Position numbers and translations under genes: made by a program. Below, piece by piece: positions 33,271-41,315 of a stretch of DNA of 58,134 bases. The stretch is from positions 1 to 58,134 of the forward strand of contig JAODMR010000161.1 in assembly GCA_025465475.1 (NCBI GenBank), given 5' to 3'. Position 1 is the stretch's first letter. Each line of letters opens with the position of its first letter. The DNA comes from Micrococcaceae bacterium (GTDB lineage Bacteria; Actinomycetota; Actinomycetes; Actinomycetales; Micrococcaceae). The notes under the pieces are model-generated. The model saw only the letters and a list, made by a program, of their open reading frames with translations. It was not told the DNA's origin and made no database searches.

Positions 33271-33798
33271 ATGGGGCGACGGGTAGCGGTACTCCGCCGG
33301 CGCAGGCCGCGGTTGCTGCCGGCGACGGCGTCCGGACTGCTCAGTGTTCTCCTGGGGGCCGCCGCTCATGTCGCTGCGGGCGCATCCCTGCCGCCGTTCG
33401 GGATCCTGATGGCGCTGGCCGCCTTTACCGTGCTGGCCGCCGCCCTGGCCTCCACCATCTGCCTGCCGTTTTGGGCTGTGATGCTCCTGCTGGGGCTCGG
33501 CCAGCAGGTGCTGCACCTGCTGCTGGACGCCACGGCCACGCCGCTGCTGACAGGGCCGGTTATTTCCGGCGGACACCACGCTGAAACTCCGGCAGGAACC
33601 CTCGCCTCGGCGGGTTCGGCCATGCCTGCCATGACTGATCCCATGCTGATGTCACACGGCCATATCGCCGCGGCCCTGCTGGTGGCGCTGATCCTGCGGC
33701 GGGGGTGGGCGTCGCCGTCCTGGTGGCGCAGCCGTCGCTGGTTCGGGCGCACCCGCCTGACCGGCGATCCGTCCGCAGCAGGCGTGGCCCCGTCATAG
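33271..33798 (+). CDS. membrane protein, copper-locus-like, function unknown
   Basis: 175 residues. A basic N-terminus (RRVAVLRRRRPRLL) and four hydrophobic helices (ATASGLLSVLLGAAAHVAAGASL, FGILMALAAFTVLAAALAS, FWAVMLLLGLGQQVLHLLL, SHGHIAAALLVALILRRGWA) surround a His/Met-containing loop (GGHHAETPAG... SAMPAMTDPMLMSHGH). Such His/Met-rich loops are typical of small membrane proteins next to copper-handling genes (YcnI/CopC type) in actinobacteria; no such partner is present here. GGGAAGG precedes the ATG. The long structured leader upstream suggests regulation at RNA or DNA level. It ends convergent with the LacI gene. Confidence 0.65.
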   Translation: MGRRVAVLRRRRPRLLPATASGLLSVLLGAAAHVAAGASLPPFGILMALAAFTVLAAALASTICLPFWAVMLLLGLGQQVLHLLLDATATPLLTGPVISGGHHAETPAGTLASAGSAMPAMTDPMLMSHGHIAAALLVALILRRGWASPSWWRSRRWFGRTRLTGDPSAAGVAPS

Positions 33799-33829
33799 GT
33801 TTTCGAGGGACGTACTGGTTGCAGGACCG

Positions 33830-34855
33830 CTATTGGGCGGAACCGCCGAACGGGCCGGTCGATCCGCGCACAGTCAGGTACGTCGGCAGGACAGCCAGGC
33901 GACGGTTGGAGTTCCGGTGCATCGGGTCCAATTGCCCCAGCAGCATCGTGATGGCCACCCGCCCGGCCTGCTCGGTCGGTGCCGTAATGGTGGTCAGCGG
34001 GGGGTTGCAAAAGTCGGCGCCGAAGATGTCATCGCAGCCGACAATGCTCACATCCTCGGGAACCCGCACCCCCCGTTCGGCGAAACGCTGCAACATGCCG
34101 ATTGCAATGAGGTCGTTATACACGATGCAGGCGGTGGAACCACTGCGCAGTGCTGCGTCGGCGGCGACGGCGCCGGAGGTCGTCTTGGGTGAGAAGGGAC
34201 CGATCTTGACGGTACGGAGGCCAAGCTGGCTGCTGGATTCGTCAAAGGCGGCCATGCGCTTGGCGTTCGACCACGATCCGGCCGGGCCGGCCACATACGT
34301 GACACTGTGATGGCCCAGCGAGGCCAGGTGCTCCAGCGCCTGGCCGATGGAAGCGGGGGTATCGATGATGACGGTGGGCACGCCGGGAACGCCTCGGTTG
34401 ATGGTCACCAGCGGGTGGGTCGCCGCGACGGCTGACAGCTGTTCATCGCTCATGCGGGACGCGACCATGATGACGCCGTCGGAGGAGGAACGCAGTTTCC
34501 GCAGCGCCTCGCGCTCCACGTCAGCTGATTCCTCCGTGTCCACGAGCAGCTGCGTGTAACCGGAGGCCTTCAGCTGATTCTGCGTTCCGCGGATGATGTC
34601 AAAGTAAAAAGGATTCGTCACGTCAGGCACCAGCAGCGCAACCGCCCCCGTTCTGCCGGAACTCAAAGCCCTGGCGTGGGAACTGGGCACGTAGTTCAAC
34701 CGCGACGCTGCCGTCTCGATGCGTTCCCTGGTCCGTGCGCTGACCCGGCCCGGATTGGACAGGGCCCGGGAGACCGTCGAGGTGGCGACGCCTGCCAGCG
34801 CAGCGACGTCGCGGATGGTGGGCGGTTTGCCGTTGTCAGTCGTTTCCAACGTCAT
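33830..34855 (-). CDS. LacI-family transcriptional repressor of the uronate operon
   Basis: 341 residues. The N-terminal helix-turn-helix and hinge (PTIRDVAALAGVATSTVSRALSNPGRVSARTRERIETAASRLNYVPSSHARALSSGRTG) are followed by a periplasmic-binding-protein-like sensor domain (VALLVPDVTNPFYFDIIRGTQNQL... VSIVGCDDIFGADFCNPPLTTITAPTEQAG). ATG 34855 starts the HTH region. It is divergent from the ABC-uronate operon, and the 209-base intergenic region contains TTGGCAA-based palindromes, so it probably represses both itself and the operon. The inducer is likely the imported sugar or an intermediate of its breakdown. Confidence 0.92.
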   Translation of the reverse strand: MTLETTDNGKPPTIRDVAALAGVATSTVSRALSNPGRVSARTRERIETAASRLNYVPSSHARALSSGRTGAVALLVPDVTNPFYFDIIRGTQNQLKASGYTQLLVDTEESADVEREALRKLRSSSDGVIMVASRMSDEQLSAVAATHPLVTINRGVPGVPTVIIDTPASIGQALEHLASLGHHSVTYVAGPAGSWSNAKRMAAFDESSSQLGLRTVKIGPFSPKTTSGAVAADAALRSGSTACIVYNDLIAIGMLQRFAERGVRVPEDVSIVGCDDIFGADFCNPPLTTITAPTEQAGRVAITMLLGQLDPMHRNSNRRLAVLPTYLTVRGSTGPFGGSAQ

Positions 34856-34941
34856 TTTCTGCCCCTGTCGCCCTGCCCCGCCATCCCCCAAGGATCTCCA
34901 ACAGTCCGGCGGGACGCTGATCTGACCTCCATTCGAACAGG

Positions 34942-34989
34942 TTTGGCAATTTTTGGCAATCGCTTGCCACCGTGTTGCCCGGATGGCAA
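34942..34989. promoter_or_regulatory. operator-like TGGCAA/TTGCCA cluster for the LacI regulator
   Basis: A palindrome TGGCAATCGCTTGCCA (34954-34969) has perfect 6-base arms around a 4-base centre. An extra half-site TTTGGCAAT lies at 34942-34950, and a second inverted pair TTGCC-CGGAT-GGCAA at 34975-34989. The sites lie between the divergent LacI gene and the binding-protein gene; TTGCCC at 34975-34980 could also be a -35 element. Confidence 0.75.
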
Positions 34990-35064
34990 ACTCTGTTCTA
35001 CCTCGACCGCGTAATCCACATCACAGGCCGCTTCGGCCCGCGGGCGTACTCAAGGAGGAGACAC

Positions 35065-36429
35065 ATGAGGATTGGCAAGTCAGCCAGGCTTGGCCTGGTC
35101 GCCGCGTTTTCGGCAACCACACTGATGCTCGCCGCTTGCGGCGGCGGCGCGGACAGCGGCAGCGGCAGCACCGGCAGCGACGGCAAGGTCGACGGCACCG
35201 GAAAAACGCTGAACGTCCTGACCGGTGTGATCAGCCAGCACCCGGAAGAACAGAAAAAGTGGTTTACGGATATCGCCGCCAAGTTCAAGGCGGAAACCGG
35301 GGCAAACGTAAACTTCGAAACCTTCGCCTCGGCCAATGACGAACTCACCCGCATCCAGACGTCAGTGGTCTCCGGGCAGGGACCCGACGTGTACAGCCTG
35401 GGCACCACCTTTACCCCCACCGCCTACGCCACCAAGGCGTTCGTCACCCTCACTGACGATGACTGGAACAAGGTTGGCGGCAAGGACCGTTTCAACCCGG
35501 CGGCGCTGGGAATCTCCGGGCCGGACGAGAAGAACCAGGTCGGCGTCCCCTTCGTGAGCCGCCCCTTCGTGATGGCCTACAACAAGGAACTCCTCGCCGC
35601 GGCCGGCATCGACAAGCCTGCGACCACCTGGGACGGGCTGCTCGACCAGGCGAAAAAGCTGACCGGAAACGGCGTCTACGGCATGGTGACCGGGTACAAG
35701 GACAACTTTGATCCCTGGAAGTTCATCTGGGCCATGTCCGTCCAGGCCGGTGATCCCATCGTCGATGGAGACAAGGCCAAGCTGGACGACCCGGCCGTGA
35801 AGAAGGCCTACGAGACGTACTTCGGCTGGCTCACCAAGGACAAGGTCATCGACCCCAATGCGGTCGGCTGGAGCAACAGCAACGCCCTCGCCGAGTTCGC
35901 GGCCGGTCATGCCGCCTTCTTCCCGATGACCACCTCCAACTCCATCCCCACCCTGGAGAACTCCGCGGTCGCCGGCAAGTACGCCTACGCCGTCATGCCG
36001 ACGACGCCGCCAGGGAAGACCGCTCCGGCCACGGACAAGCCCGCTGCGAGCATCCTCTCCGGCGACAACGTCGTGGTGGCTGACTACTCCAAGCAGAAGG
36101 ACCTCGCCTTCGCCTACCTCAAGCTGATCACCTCCAAGGATGAGCAGCTGAACTACCAGAAGATCTTCGGTGACCTGCCCGCCAATGCGGAAGCCCTGAA
36201 GAGCCTGGACAATCCTCTCCTGGCGCCCATGGCCGATGCTGCCGCGCAGTCAGCGGCAACGCCGTTCACCGGTGCCTGGGGCGATATCCAACTGGCCCTG
36301 ACCAACGTCACCGTTCAATCCATTCCCGAACTCTCCAGTGGTGGAGTGAGCGATTCGGCCCTCACCGACCGGCTTAAGGACGCCCAGTCCAAGAGCCAGG
36401 CCTCACTCGACCGGGCCTCCAAGGGATAA
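35065..36429 (+). CDS. sugar ABC transporter substrate-binding lipoprotein
   Basis: 454 residues. The signal sequence RIGKSARLGLVAAFSATTLMLAAC ends in a lipobox (LAAC), followed by a Gly/Ser spacer. The body is a family 1 sugar-binding protein: LTGVISQHPEEQKKWFTDIAAKFKAETGANVNFETFAS, VVSGQGPDVYSLGTTFTPTAY, VPFVSRPFVMAYNKELLAAAGIDKPATTWDGLLDQAKKL and DPWKFIWAMSVQAGDPIV. AAGGAGGAG precedes ATG 35065. It is the first gene of the operon running to 47279 and is presumably repressed by the divergent LacI protein. The neighbouring uronate enzymes suggest a glucuronate-containing oligosaccharide as ligand. Confidence 0.9.
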   Translation: MRIGKSARLGLVAAFSATTLMLAACGGGADSGSGSTGSDGKVDGTGKTLNVLTGVISQHPEEQKKWFTDIAAKFKAETGANVNFETFASANDELTRIQTSVVSGQGPDVYSLGTTFTPTAYATKAFVTLTDDDWNKVGGKDRFNPAALGISGPDEKNQVGVPFVSRPFVMAYNKELLAAAGIDKPATTWDGLLDQAKKLTGNGVYGMVTGYKDNFDPWKFIWAMSVQAGDPIVDGDKAKLDDPAVKKAYETYFGWLTKDKVIDPNAVGWSNSNALAEFAAGHAAFFPMTTSNSIPTLENSAVAGKYAYAVMPTTPPGKTAPATDKPAASILSGDNVVVADYSKQKDLAFAYLKLITSKDEQLNYQKIFGDLPANAEALKSLDNPLLAPMADAAAQSAATPFTGAWGDIQLALTNVTVQSIPELSSGGVSDSALTDRLKDAQSKSQASLDRASKG

Positions 36430-36434
36430 CGGTA

Positions 36435-37433
36435 ATGTCCTCCGATGCGTCAAACGAGCTCCTGGTTGCGGCCGAAGCGGCCGCAACCGGGGCCTCCGGC
36501 CCCACTAACGGTGGGTCCGGTAACCGCGGAGCCAAACGCCGCGGCCTGAGCGAACGCAACCGCCCGCTCTGGATGCTGATTCCAGGCGGCGCGCTGATGA
36601 TCATCATCATCATCGTTCCGCTGCTGCTGGGCATCTACATCGCCGGCCTTGACCTGGACCAGTACACGCTGCGCAAGTGGATCAGCGCACCGTTCATCGG
36701 CGTCGGGAACTTCGTCGAAGCCCTCAGCCATACGCCGCTGCTGCGATCGGTGTGGCTCAGCGTCAGCTACTCCCTGCTGGCCATGATCGTGACCCTGCCC
36801 CTGGGCATCGCCGCCGCCGTCGCCACCCAGAACGCCTTCAAAGGCAGGGCCCTGGTCCGTTCGATCTTCCTGATTCCCTACGTCCTGCCCTCCTTTGTCG
36901 TGGCCACGGTGTGGCGGACCATGCTCCAGCCGGACGGCATCGTTGACAAGGTGCTGGGAACGGTAGGTGTCCACCCCGGGCTCTGGCTCAACGGGCCACA
37001 AAGCTACTGGACCCTGGTGCTGGTGCAGATCTGGGCGTCCTGGCCCTTCATCTACCTGCTGGCCCTGGCGGGGCTCCAGGCAGTGGACCATGAGGTGCAC
37101 GAAGCATCAGCCCTGGACGGGGCGCTGTGGTGGAAGAAGCTCCGCTTCGTCGTCTTTCCGTACCTGAAGGGACCCCTCTCGCTGGCCGTCCTGATCGGAA
37201 TGCTGCACCACATCAACAACTTCACGCTTCCGTTCGTGCTCTTCGGGGTGCCGGCACCGTCCGACGTCGAGGTCCTGCCGATCCTGACCTACGTCACCAG
37301 CTTCCAAAGCTTCCGCTTTGGCCTGAGTGCTGCCATGGCCTTCGTGTCACTGGTACTGATCGCCATTCCCCTGTTCGTCTACCTGCGTGCCGTCCGCCTG
37401 GACGACGGCGAAACCCCGGGAGGAACCAAATGA
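36435..37433 (+). CDS. sugar ABC transporter permease (MalF/UgpA type)
   Basis: 332 residues. A hydrophilic N-terminus (1-40) precedes six helices (PGGALMIIIIIVPLLLGIYIAGL, SVSYSLLAMIVTLPLGIAAAV, LVRSIFLIPYVLPSFVVATVW and others). The EAA loop EVHEASALDGALWWKKLRFVVFPYLKG, which docks to the ATPase, is intact. Start 36435 lies 5 bp after the binding-protein stop; its stop overlaps the next permease start by 4 bp (ATGA). No ATPase is encoded in the operon, so a shared MsmK-type ATPase is expected. Confidence 0.92.
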   Translation: MSSDASNELLVAAEAAATGASGPTNGGSGNRGAKRRGLSERNRPLWMLIPGGALMIIIIIVPLLLGIYIAGLDLDQYTLRKWISAPFIGVGNFVEALSHTPLLRSVWLSVSYSLLAMIVTLPLGIAAAVATQNAFKGRALVRSIFLIPYVLPSFVVATVWRTMLQPDGIVDKVLGTVGVHPGLWLNGPQSYWTLVLVQIWASWPFIYLLALAGLQAVDHEVHEASALDGALWWKKLRFVVFPYLKGPLSLAVLIGMLHHINNFTLPFVLFGVPAPSDVEVLPILTYVTSFQSFRFGLSAAMAFVSLVLIAIPLFVYLRAVRLDDGETPGGTK

Positions 37434-38353
37434 GCACGTCAGCGCCAACCCGGCGCCGCCCGGGCACACCGACAGTCACCAGGCCCGGGTCCACGCGGCA
37501 GCATGAGGTCACCCGCCTGCTGCCCGGACCGCTGCTGGTGATCATCATCGGCTTCCTGGGCCTGCTGGTCCTGATTCCGGTGCTCTACATCTTCCTGGCG
37601 TCCATCAACTCGGACCTGGGCGTGGCGCGCGGCGAGTTCTGGCCGTCCAGCCTCAGCATGGCGAACTACAGCAAGATCTGGACCAGTGTGGGCCTGGCGA
37701 CCGGCCTGACCAACAGCGTGCTGGTCGCCGGCGCCACCGCTGTCGTCTCTGCCGCACTGTCAGTGTCAACAGCATTCGTCCTGGTCCGCTACACCTTCCG
37801 CGGGCGCCTGAGCATCCTGCGCGGCCTGCTGGCCCTGCAGTCAGTGCCCGGCACGCTCATGGTCCTGCCGGTCTTCGTGCTCTTCTCCTCCGCCGCCACC
37901 TACCTGGGCATCCAGGTGATCGGCACCCAGTGGGGCCTGTTCGTGACCTACCTGACCTTCGCAATGCCGTTCTCCACCTGGGTCATGGTCACCTACCTGC
38001 GCGGACTGCCCAAGGAGCTCGAGGAAGCGGCCCGCATCGACGGGGCCAGCAACGTCGGCGTCCTGTTCAAAATCATCCTTCCACTGAGTTGGCCGGGCAT
38101 CGTTGTCTCCGGCATCTTCGCCTTCCTGCTCGGCTGGAACGACGTCCTGTTCGCCTCGGTAATGACCCGGCCGGAAAGCCAGACGGCCGCCGTCGCACTG
38201 CAGATCTTCGGCGCCTCCCAGGAGGGCGGAGCGATACCCCAGTACGGACAAATGATGGCGGCGGCCCTGGTGTGTGCGGCACCGGTCGTGATCCTCTACC
38301 TGATTTTCCAGCGATACCTAGTCGGCGGGCTCACCGCCGGAGGAGTGAAATAA
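37430..38353 (+). CDS. sugar ABC transporter permease (MalG/UgpE type)
   Basis: 307 residues. Helices include LLPGPLLVIIIGFLGLLVLIPVLYIFLAS, GLTNSVLVAGATAVVSAALSVSTAFVLV and ALVCAAPVVILYLIFQ. The EAA loop is KELEEAARIDGASNVGVLFKIILPLSWPG, and the C-terminal YLVGGLTAGGVK is standard for this subunit. GGGAGGAACCAA precedes ATG 37430, which overlaps the previous stop by 4 bp. The next gene starts immediately after the TAA. With the previous gene it forms the heterodimeric channel of the importer. Confidence 0.92.
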   Translation: MSTSAPTRRRPGTPTVTRPGSTRQHEVTRLLPGPLLVIIIGFLGLLVLIPVLYIFLASINSDLGVARGEFWPSSLSMANYSKIWTSVGLATGLTNSVLVAGATAVVSAALSVSTAFVLVRYTFRGRLSILRGLLALQSVPGTLMVLPVFVLFSSAATYLGIQVIGTQWGLFVTYLTFAMPFSTWVMVTYLRGLPKELEEAARIDGASNVGVLFKIILPLSWPGIVVSGIFAFLLGWNDVLFASVMTRPESQTAAVALQIFGASQEGGAIPQYGQMMAAALVCAAPVVILYLIFQRYLVGGLTAGGVK

Positions 38354-39208
38354 ATGACGGACAGCAACACGCAAGAAACCACCTGGCTGCTCTCAGGCTT
38401 TGGCGACGAAATCGACGACGATCCGGCGATCCAGATCGCCGTCCTGCAGGCCCTGGGCGCCAACCACATCGAGGTCCGCAGCGCCTGGGGAACCAACGTG
38501 GTGGACCTCAGCGACGACGAGCTTCACCGCCTGAAACAACTGCTCGACGACAAGGACATGAAGGTCTCCGCCATCGCCTCACCCATCGGCAAAGTGGACG
38601 TCAGCCTGCCGGTGGAACACGAAGTGGAACGCCTGCGGCGGGCTGCCAACGCGGCCCGAATTCTGGAATCCGGTTACATCCGCATCTTCTCGTTCTACTA
38701 CGGGGACTCCGTACCGGTCGACAGCATCCGCGACGACGTGATCGAGCGCATGCGGGCGCTCGCTGCCGTCGCCGAAGAATCCGGAGTGGTCCTGCTGCAC
38801 GAAAACGAAAAAGACATCTTCGGAGACGTGCCCGAACGGGTCCTCGACATCCTCGAAACCGTCGCCTCACCGGCCCTCAAGGCGGCCTGGGATGCGGCCA
38901 ACTTCGTTCAGGTCGGCGTGAAACCCTTCGACGAAGCCTACGAACGGATCCGGCCCCACCTGGAATACCTGCAGGTCAAGGACGCCCTCTTCGCCAACGG
39001 GCACGTGGTGCCCGCCGGGGAAGGCGACGGCGACCTGCTGCGCACGGTCCAGGCCCTCAAGGCCGACGGGTACACCGGATTCGCGTCCCTGGAGCCGCAC
39101 CTGGCCGGCGCCCACGGGCTCGGCGGGTTCTCCGGGCCCACCGCGTTCGGGATAGCAGCACGAGCCTTCGCCAAAGTCACCCAGGAAGCAGGAGTTCACA
39201 CAGCATGA
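38354..39208 (+). CDS. xylose isomerase-like (IolE/IolI-type) sugar isomerase/epimerase, first copy
   Basis: 284 residues with an AP-endonuclease-2/xylose-isomerase TIM barrel. Visible are GFGDEIDDDPAIQIAVLQALGANHIEVRSAWGTNVVDL, ARILESGYIRIFSFYY, GVVLLHENEKDIFGDVPERV (metal Glu), WDAANFVQVG, YLQVKDAL (Lys-Asp) and GFASLEPHL (Glu near the C-terminus). The four metal-ligand positions (Glu, Asp, His/Gln, Glu) appear largely kept. The start directly abuts the permease stop. Homologues include inosose dehydratases, hexulose epimerases and the beta-eliminating deglycosidases of 3-keto-glycoside pathways. It differs clearly from the second copy at 40368. Confidence 0.85.
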   Translation: MTDSNTQETTWLLSGFGDEIDDDPAIQIAVLQALGANHIEVRSAWGTNVVDLSDDELHRLKQLLDDKDMKVSAIASPIGKVDVSLPVEHEVERLRRAANAARILESGYIRIFSFYYGDSVPVDSIRDDVIERMRALAAVAEESGVVLLHENEKDIFGDVPERVLDILETVASPALKAAWDAANFVQVGVKPFDEAYERIRPHLEYLQVKDALFANGHVVPAGEGDGDLLRTVQALKADGYTGFASLEPHLAGAHGLGGFSGPTAFGIAARAFAKVTQEAGVHTA

Positions 39209-40371
39209 CGCAGACCATTCGCGTAGCCATCGTCGGCTGCGGCAACATCGGCAGGACCCACGCCGCGGCCGTGGAGGAGATCGAGGGGCTGGAGGTCGTC
39301 GCCGTCGTCGACGAGATCCTGACCGCCGCTGAAGCCCTGGCCGGCCGCATCGAGGACAAGGGCCTGCCCCGGCCCACCGTGTACCAGCACCTGTCCGACG
39401 CGCTCGCGCAGGGCGAGATCGACCTGGTAACCGTCGCAACGCCCAGTGGCCTGCACATCCAGCAGGGCCTGGAGGTCCTCGCCGCCGGAAAGCACCTCAT
39501 CATCGAGAAGCCCCTCGACGTGGACCTGACCCGCGCACAGGAAATCGAGGCGGCGGCAGCGGACGCGGCCGCCAAGGGCCAGGTGTCCTCGGTGATCAGC
39601 CAGCACCGCTTCGACACCGCGAGCGTGGCCGTCTCGCAGGCCGCCGCCGACGGCCGGCTCGGCCGGCTCACCTCAGCCATCGCATCCGTCGCCTGGTGGC
39701 GCAGCCAGGGCTACTACGACTCCGGTGACTGGCGTGGCACCTGGGCCATGGACGGGGGCGGCGCCGTCATGAACCAGGGCGTGCACACCGTCGACCTGCT
39801 CCTGAGCTTCCTGGGCAAGCCCGTGGAGATCTATGCCCGCACCGCCCTGCTGGCGCACGAACGAATGGAGGTGGAGGACACCGCCGTGGCCACCGTGACG
39901 TTCGAAAACGGTGCCCTGGCTGTGCTGCACGCCACCACGGCCGCCTACCCGGGGCTGACCGTACGGCTGCAGTTGATGGGCTCGGCCGGGTCGGCCGTCA
40001 TTGACCGGGACGAGCTGGCCTACTTCCACGCCGCTGACGCCGGTGGGGAATCCGCCGATATGGGACTTCAGGGAGAGGGAAACCAGGCCAAGGACGTGCT
40101 GGCGGGCTACCCGGATGACACGTACGAGGCGAAGGACCCCACGGTCTACCCGGCAGGGCACATCCGCCAGTACCGGGACGTGGTCGCAGCGATCCGGGAG
40201 GGACGCCAGGCCTCGGTCACCATCTCCCACGCGGTCCAGGCCCTGGCCGCCGTTCGCGCCGTCTACGTATCGGCAACGCTGAATCAACCGGTCCTCTTCG
40301 ACGACGTGGTTGCCGGCAAGTACAACGATCTGCAGGTCCGCACCGGGTCGATGGAAGGCTCACGTTCATGA
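39205..40371 (+). CDS. Gfo/Idh/MocA-family NAD(P)-dependent oxidoreductase
   Basis: 388 residues. The Rossmann motif VAIVGCGNIGRTHA (8-20) and the conserved EKPL (101-104) are intact. The C-terminal domain has VISQHRFD, DWRGTWAMDGGGAVMNQGVHTVDLLLSFLG (the active-site GG-x-x-x-N-x-G-x-H-x-x-D motif) and PTVYPAGHIRQYRDVVAAI. Enzymes of this family oxidise a sugar or inositol hydroxyl, often at C2 or C3. The ATG overlaps the upstream stop by 4 bp and its own stop overlaps the next ATG by 4 bp, so it is translated between two isomerase-like proteins. A Gfo/Idh enzyme between two such proteins fits oxidation-elimination or oxidation-epimerisation chemistry. Confidence 0.9.
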   Translation: MTQTIRVAIVGCGNIGRTHAAAVEEIEGLEVVAVVDEILTAAEALAGRIEDKGLPRPTVYQHLSDALAQGEIDLVTVATPSGLHIQQGLEVLAAGKHLIIEKPLDVDLTRAQEIEAAAADAAAKGQVSSVISQHRFDTASVAVSQAAADGRLGRLTSAIASVAWWRSQGYYDSGDWRGTWAMDGGGAVMNQGVHTVDLLLSFLGKPVEIYARTALLAHERMEVEDTAVATVTFENGALAVLHATTAAYPGLTVRLQLMGSAGSAVIDRDELAYFHAADAGGESADMGLQGEGNQAKDVLAGYPDDTYEAKDPTVYPAGHIRQYRDVVAAIREGRQASVTISHAVQALAAVRAVYVSATLNQPVLFDDVVAGKYNDLQVRTGSMEGSRS

Positions 40372-41273
40372 AGTTCTCGGTCTTCACCGCATCAACCCCC
40401 GAGTGGACTCCGGAGGAGGCAGCCACGGCGCTGGCCGGACAGGGCTGGGACGGCATCGAATGGCGGATCACCGACCAGGCGGACGCCTCCACACCCGGTT
40501 TCTGGGCCGGCAACAAGGCAAGCCTGCCGCTCACCGGGCTGGAGGACAACCTGGACCGGATCGCCCGCATCACGGCCGACGCCGGCCTGGAAATGTCGGG
40601 TATCGGCGGTTACGCCCGCTGTGACAACCACGACGACGTCGAACGGATGCTTGCCGCCACGGCACGGCTGGGCGGCAGGCAGGTTCGTGTCACAACCCTG
40701 CCCTTGGGTACGGCGGAGTGGGGCGGAGAACCGCCCAGCGGAATTTCCTATCCGGACCTGTTTGAGCAGGCCCGCCGGGACTTCGAGTGGGTCGCCGAAC
40801 GGGCCGCGCACCATGGCGTCAAGGCGCTGGTGGAATTGCACCACCGCACCATCACCGCTTCCGCTTCCTCTGCCCGGCGGCTGCTCGAGGGACTGGACCC
40901 GCACCACGTAGGGGTGATCCATGACCTGGGCAACCTGCTGATCGAAGGTCAGGAGGACTTCCTGCCGGCATTTCAGCTGCTGGGGGAGTACCTCGCACAC
41001 ATCCACGTCAAAAACGCGGTCTGGGTCCGGCAGGACGACGAGGACGAGACGGGCGCAGCCGTGTGGCAGAACCAGTGGGCGACGCTGCGCGGCGGACAGG
41101 CGAGCGTGCTTGCCTACTTCCGGGCGCTGGCGGCCTTCGGCTATGACGGCTGGGTCACGGTGGAGGATTTCTCCACGGATCTGCCGTTGGCCGAGCGCAC
41201 CGCCGACAACCTCGCCTACCTCCGGCAGGTGGCCGCTTTGGCGGGCCTGAACGTTGCCACCCCGGCCGCCTGA
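40368..41273 (+). CDS. xylose isomerase-like (IolE/IolI-type) sugar isomerase/epimerase, second copy
   Basis: 301 residues, TIM barrel. It begins KFSVFTASTPEWTPEEAATALAGQGWDGIEWRI. Further blocks are MSGIGGYARCDNHDDVERMLAATARLGGRQVRVT, HGVKALVELHHRTITASASSA (metal Glu and His), HHVGVIHDLGNLLIEG (Asp), LAHIHVKNAVWV and GYDGWVTVEDFSTDLP (C-terminal Glu). The metal site Glu-Asp-His-Glu appears intact. ATG 40368 overlaps the upstream stop (ATGA). It is only distantly similar to the first copy, so the two probably catalyse different steps. A 42-bp gap with AGAAGGACTTAG leads to uxaC. Confidence 0.85.
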   Translation: MKFSVFTASTPEWTPEEAATALAGQGWDGIEWRITDQADASTPGFWAGNKASLPLTGLEDNLDRIARITADAGLEMSGIGGYARCDNHDDVERMLAATARLGGRQVRVTTLPLGTAEWGGEPPSGISYPDLFEQARRDFEWVAERAAHHGVKALVELHHRTITASASSARRLLEGLDPHHVGVIHDLGNLLIEGQEDFLPAFQLLGEYLAHIHVKNAVWVRQDDEDETGAAVWQNQWATLRGGQASVLAYFRALAAFGYDGWVTVEDFSTDLPLAERTADNLAYLRQVAALAGLNVATPAA

Positions 41274-41315
41274 TCTGTTCGCACCCCATCCCGCTGCATA
41301 GAAGGACTTAGAAGC

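Noticed and set aside
37930-40371. 813-codon frame ending as the Gfo/Idh gene
   Set aside because: Only the part from 39205 has homology; upstream it runs out of frame through the permease and isomerase genes. The ATG at 39205 overlaps the previous stop as elsewhere in the operon.
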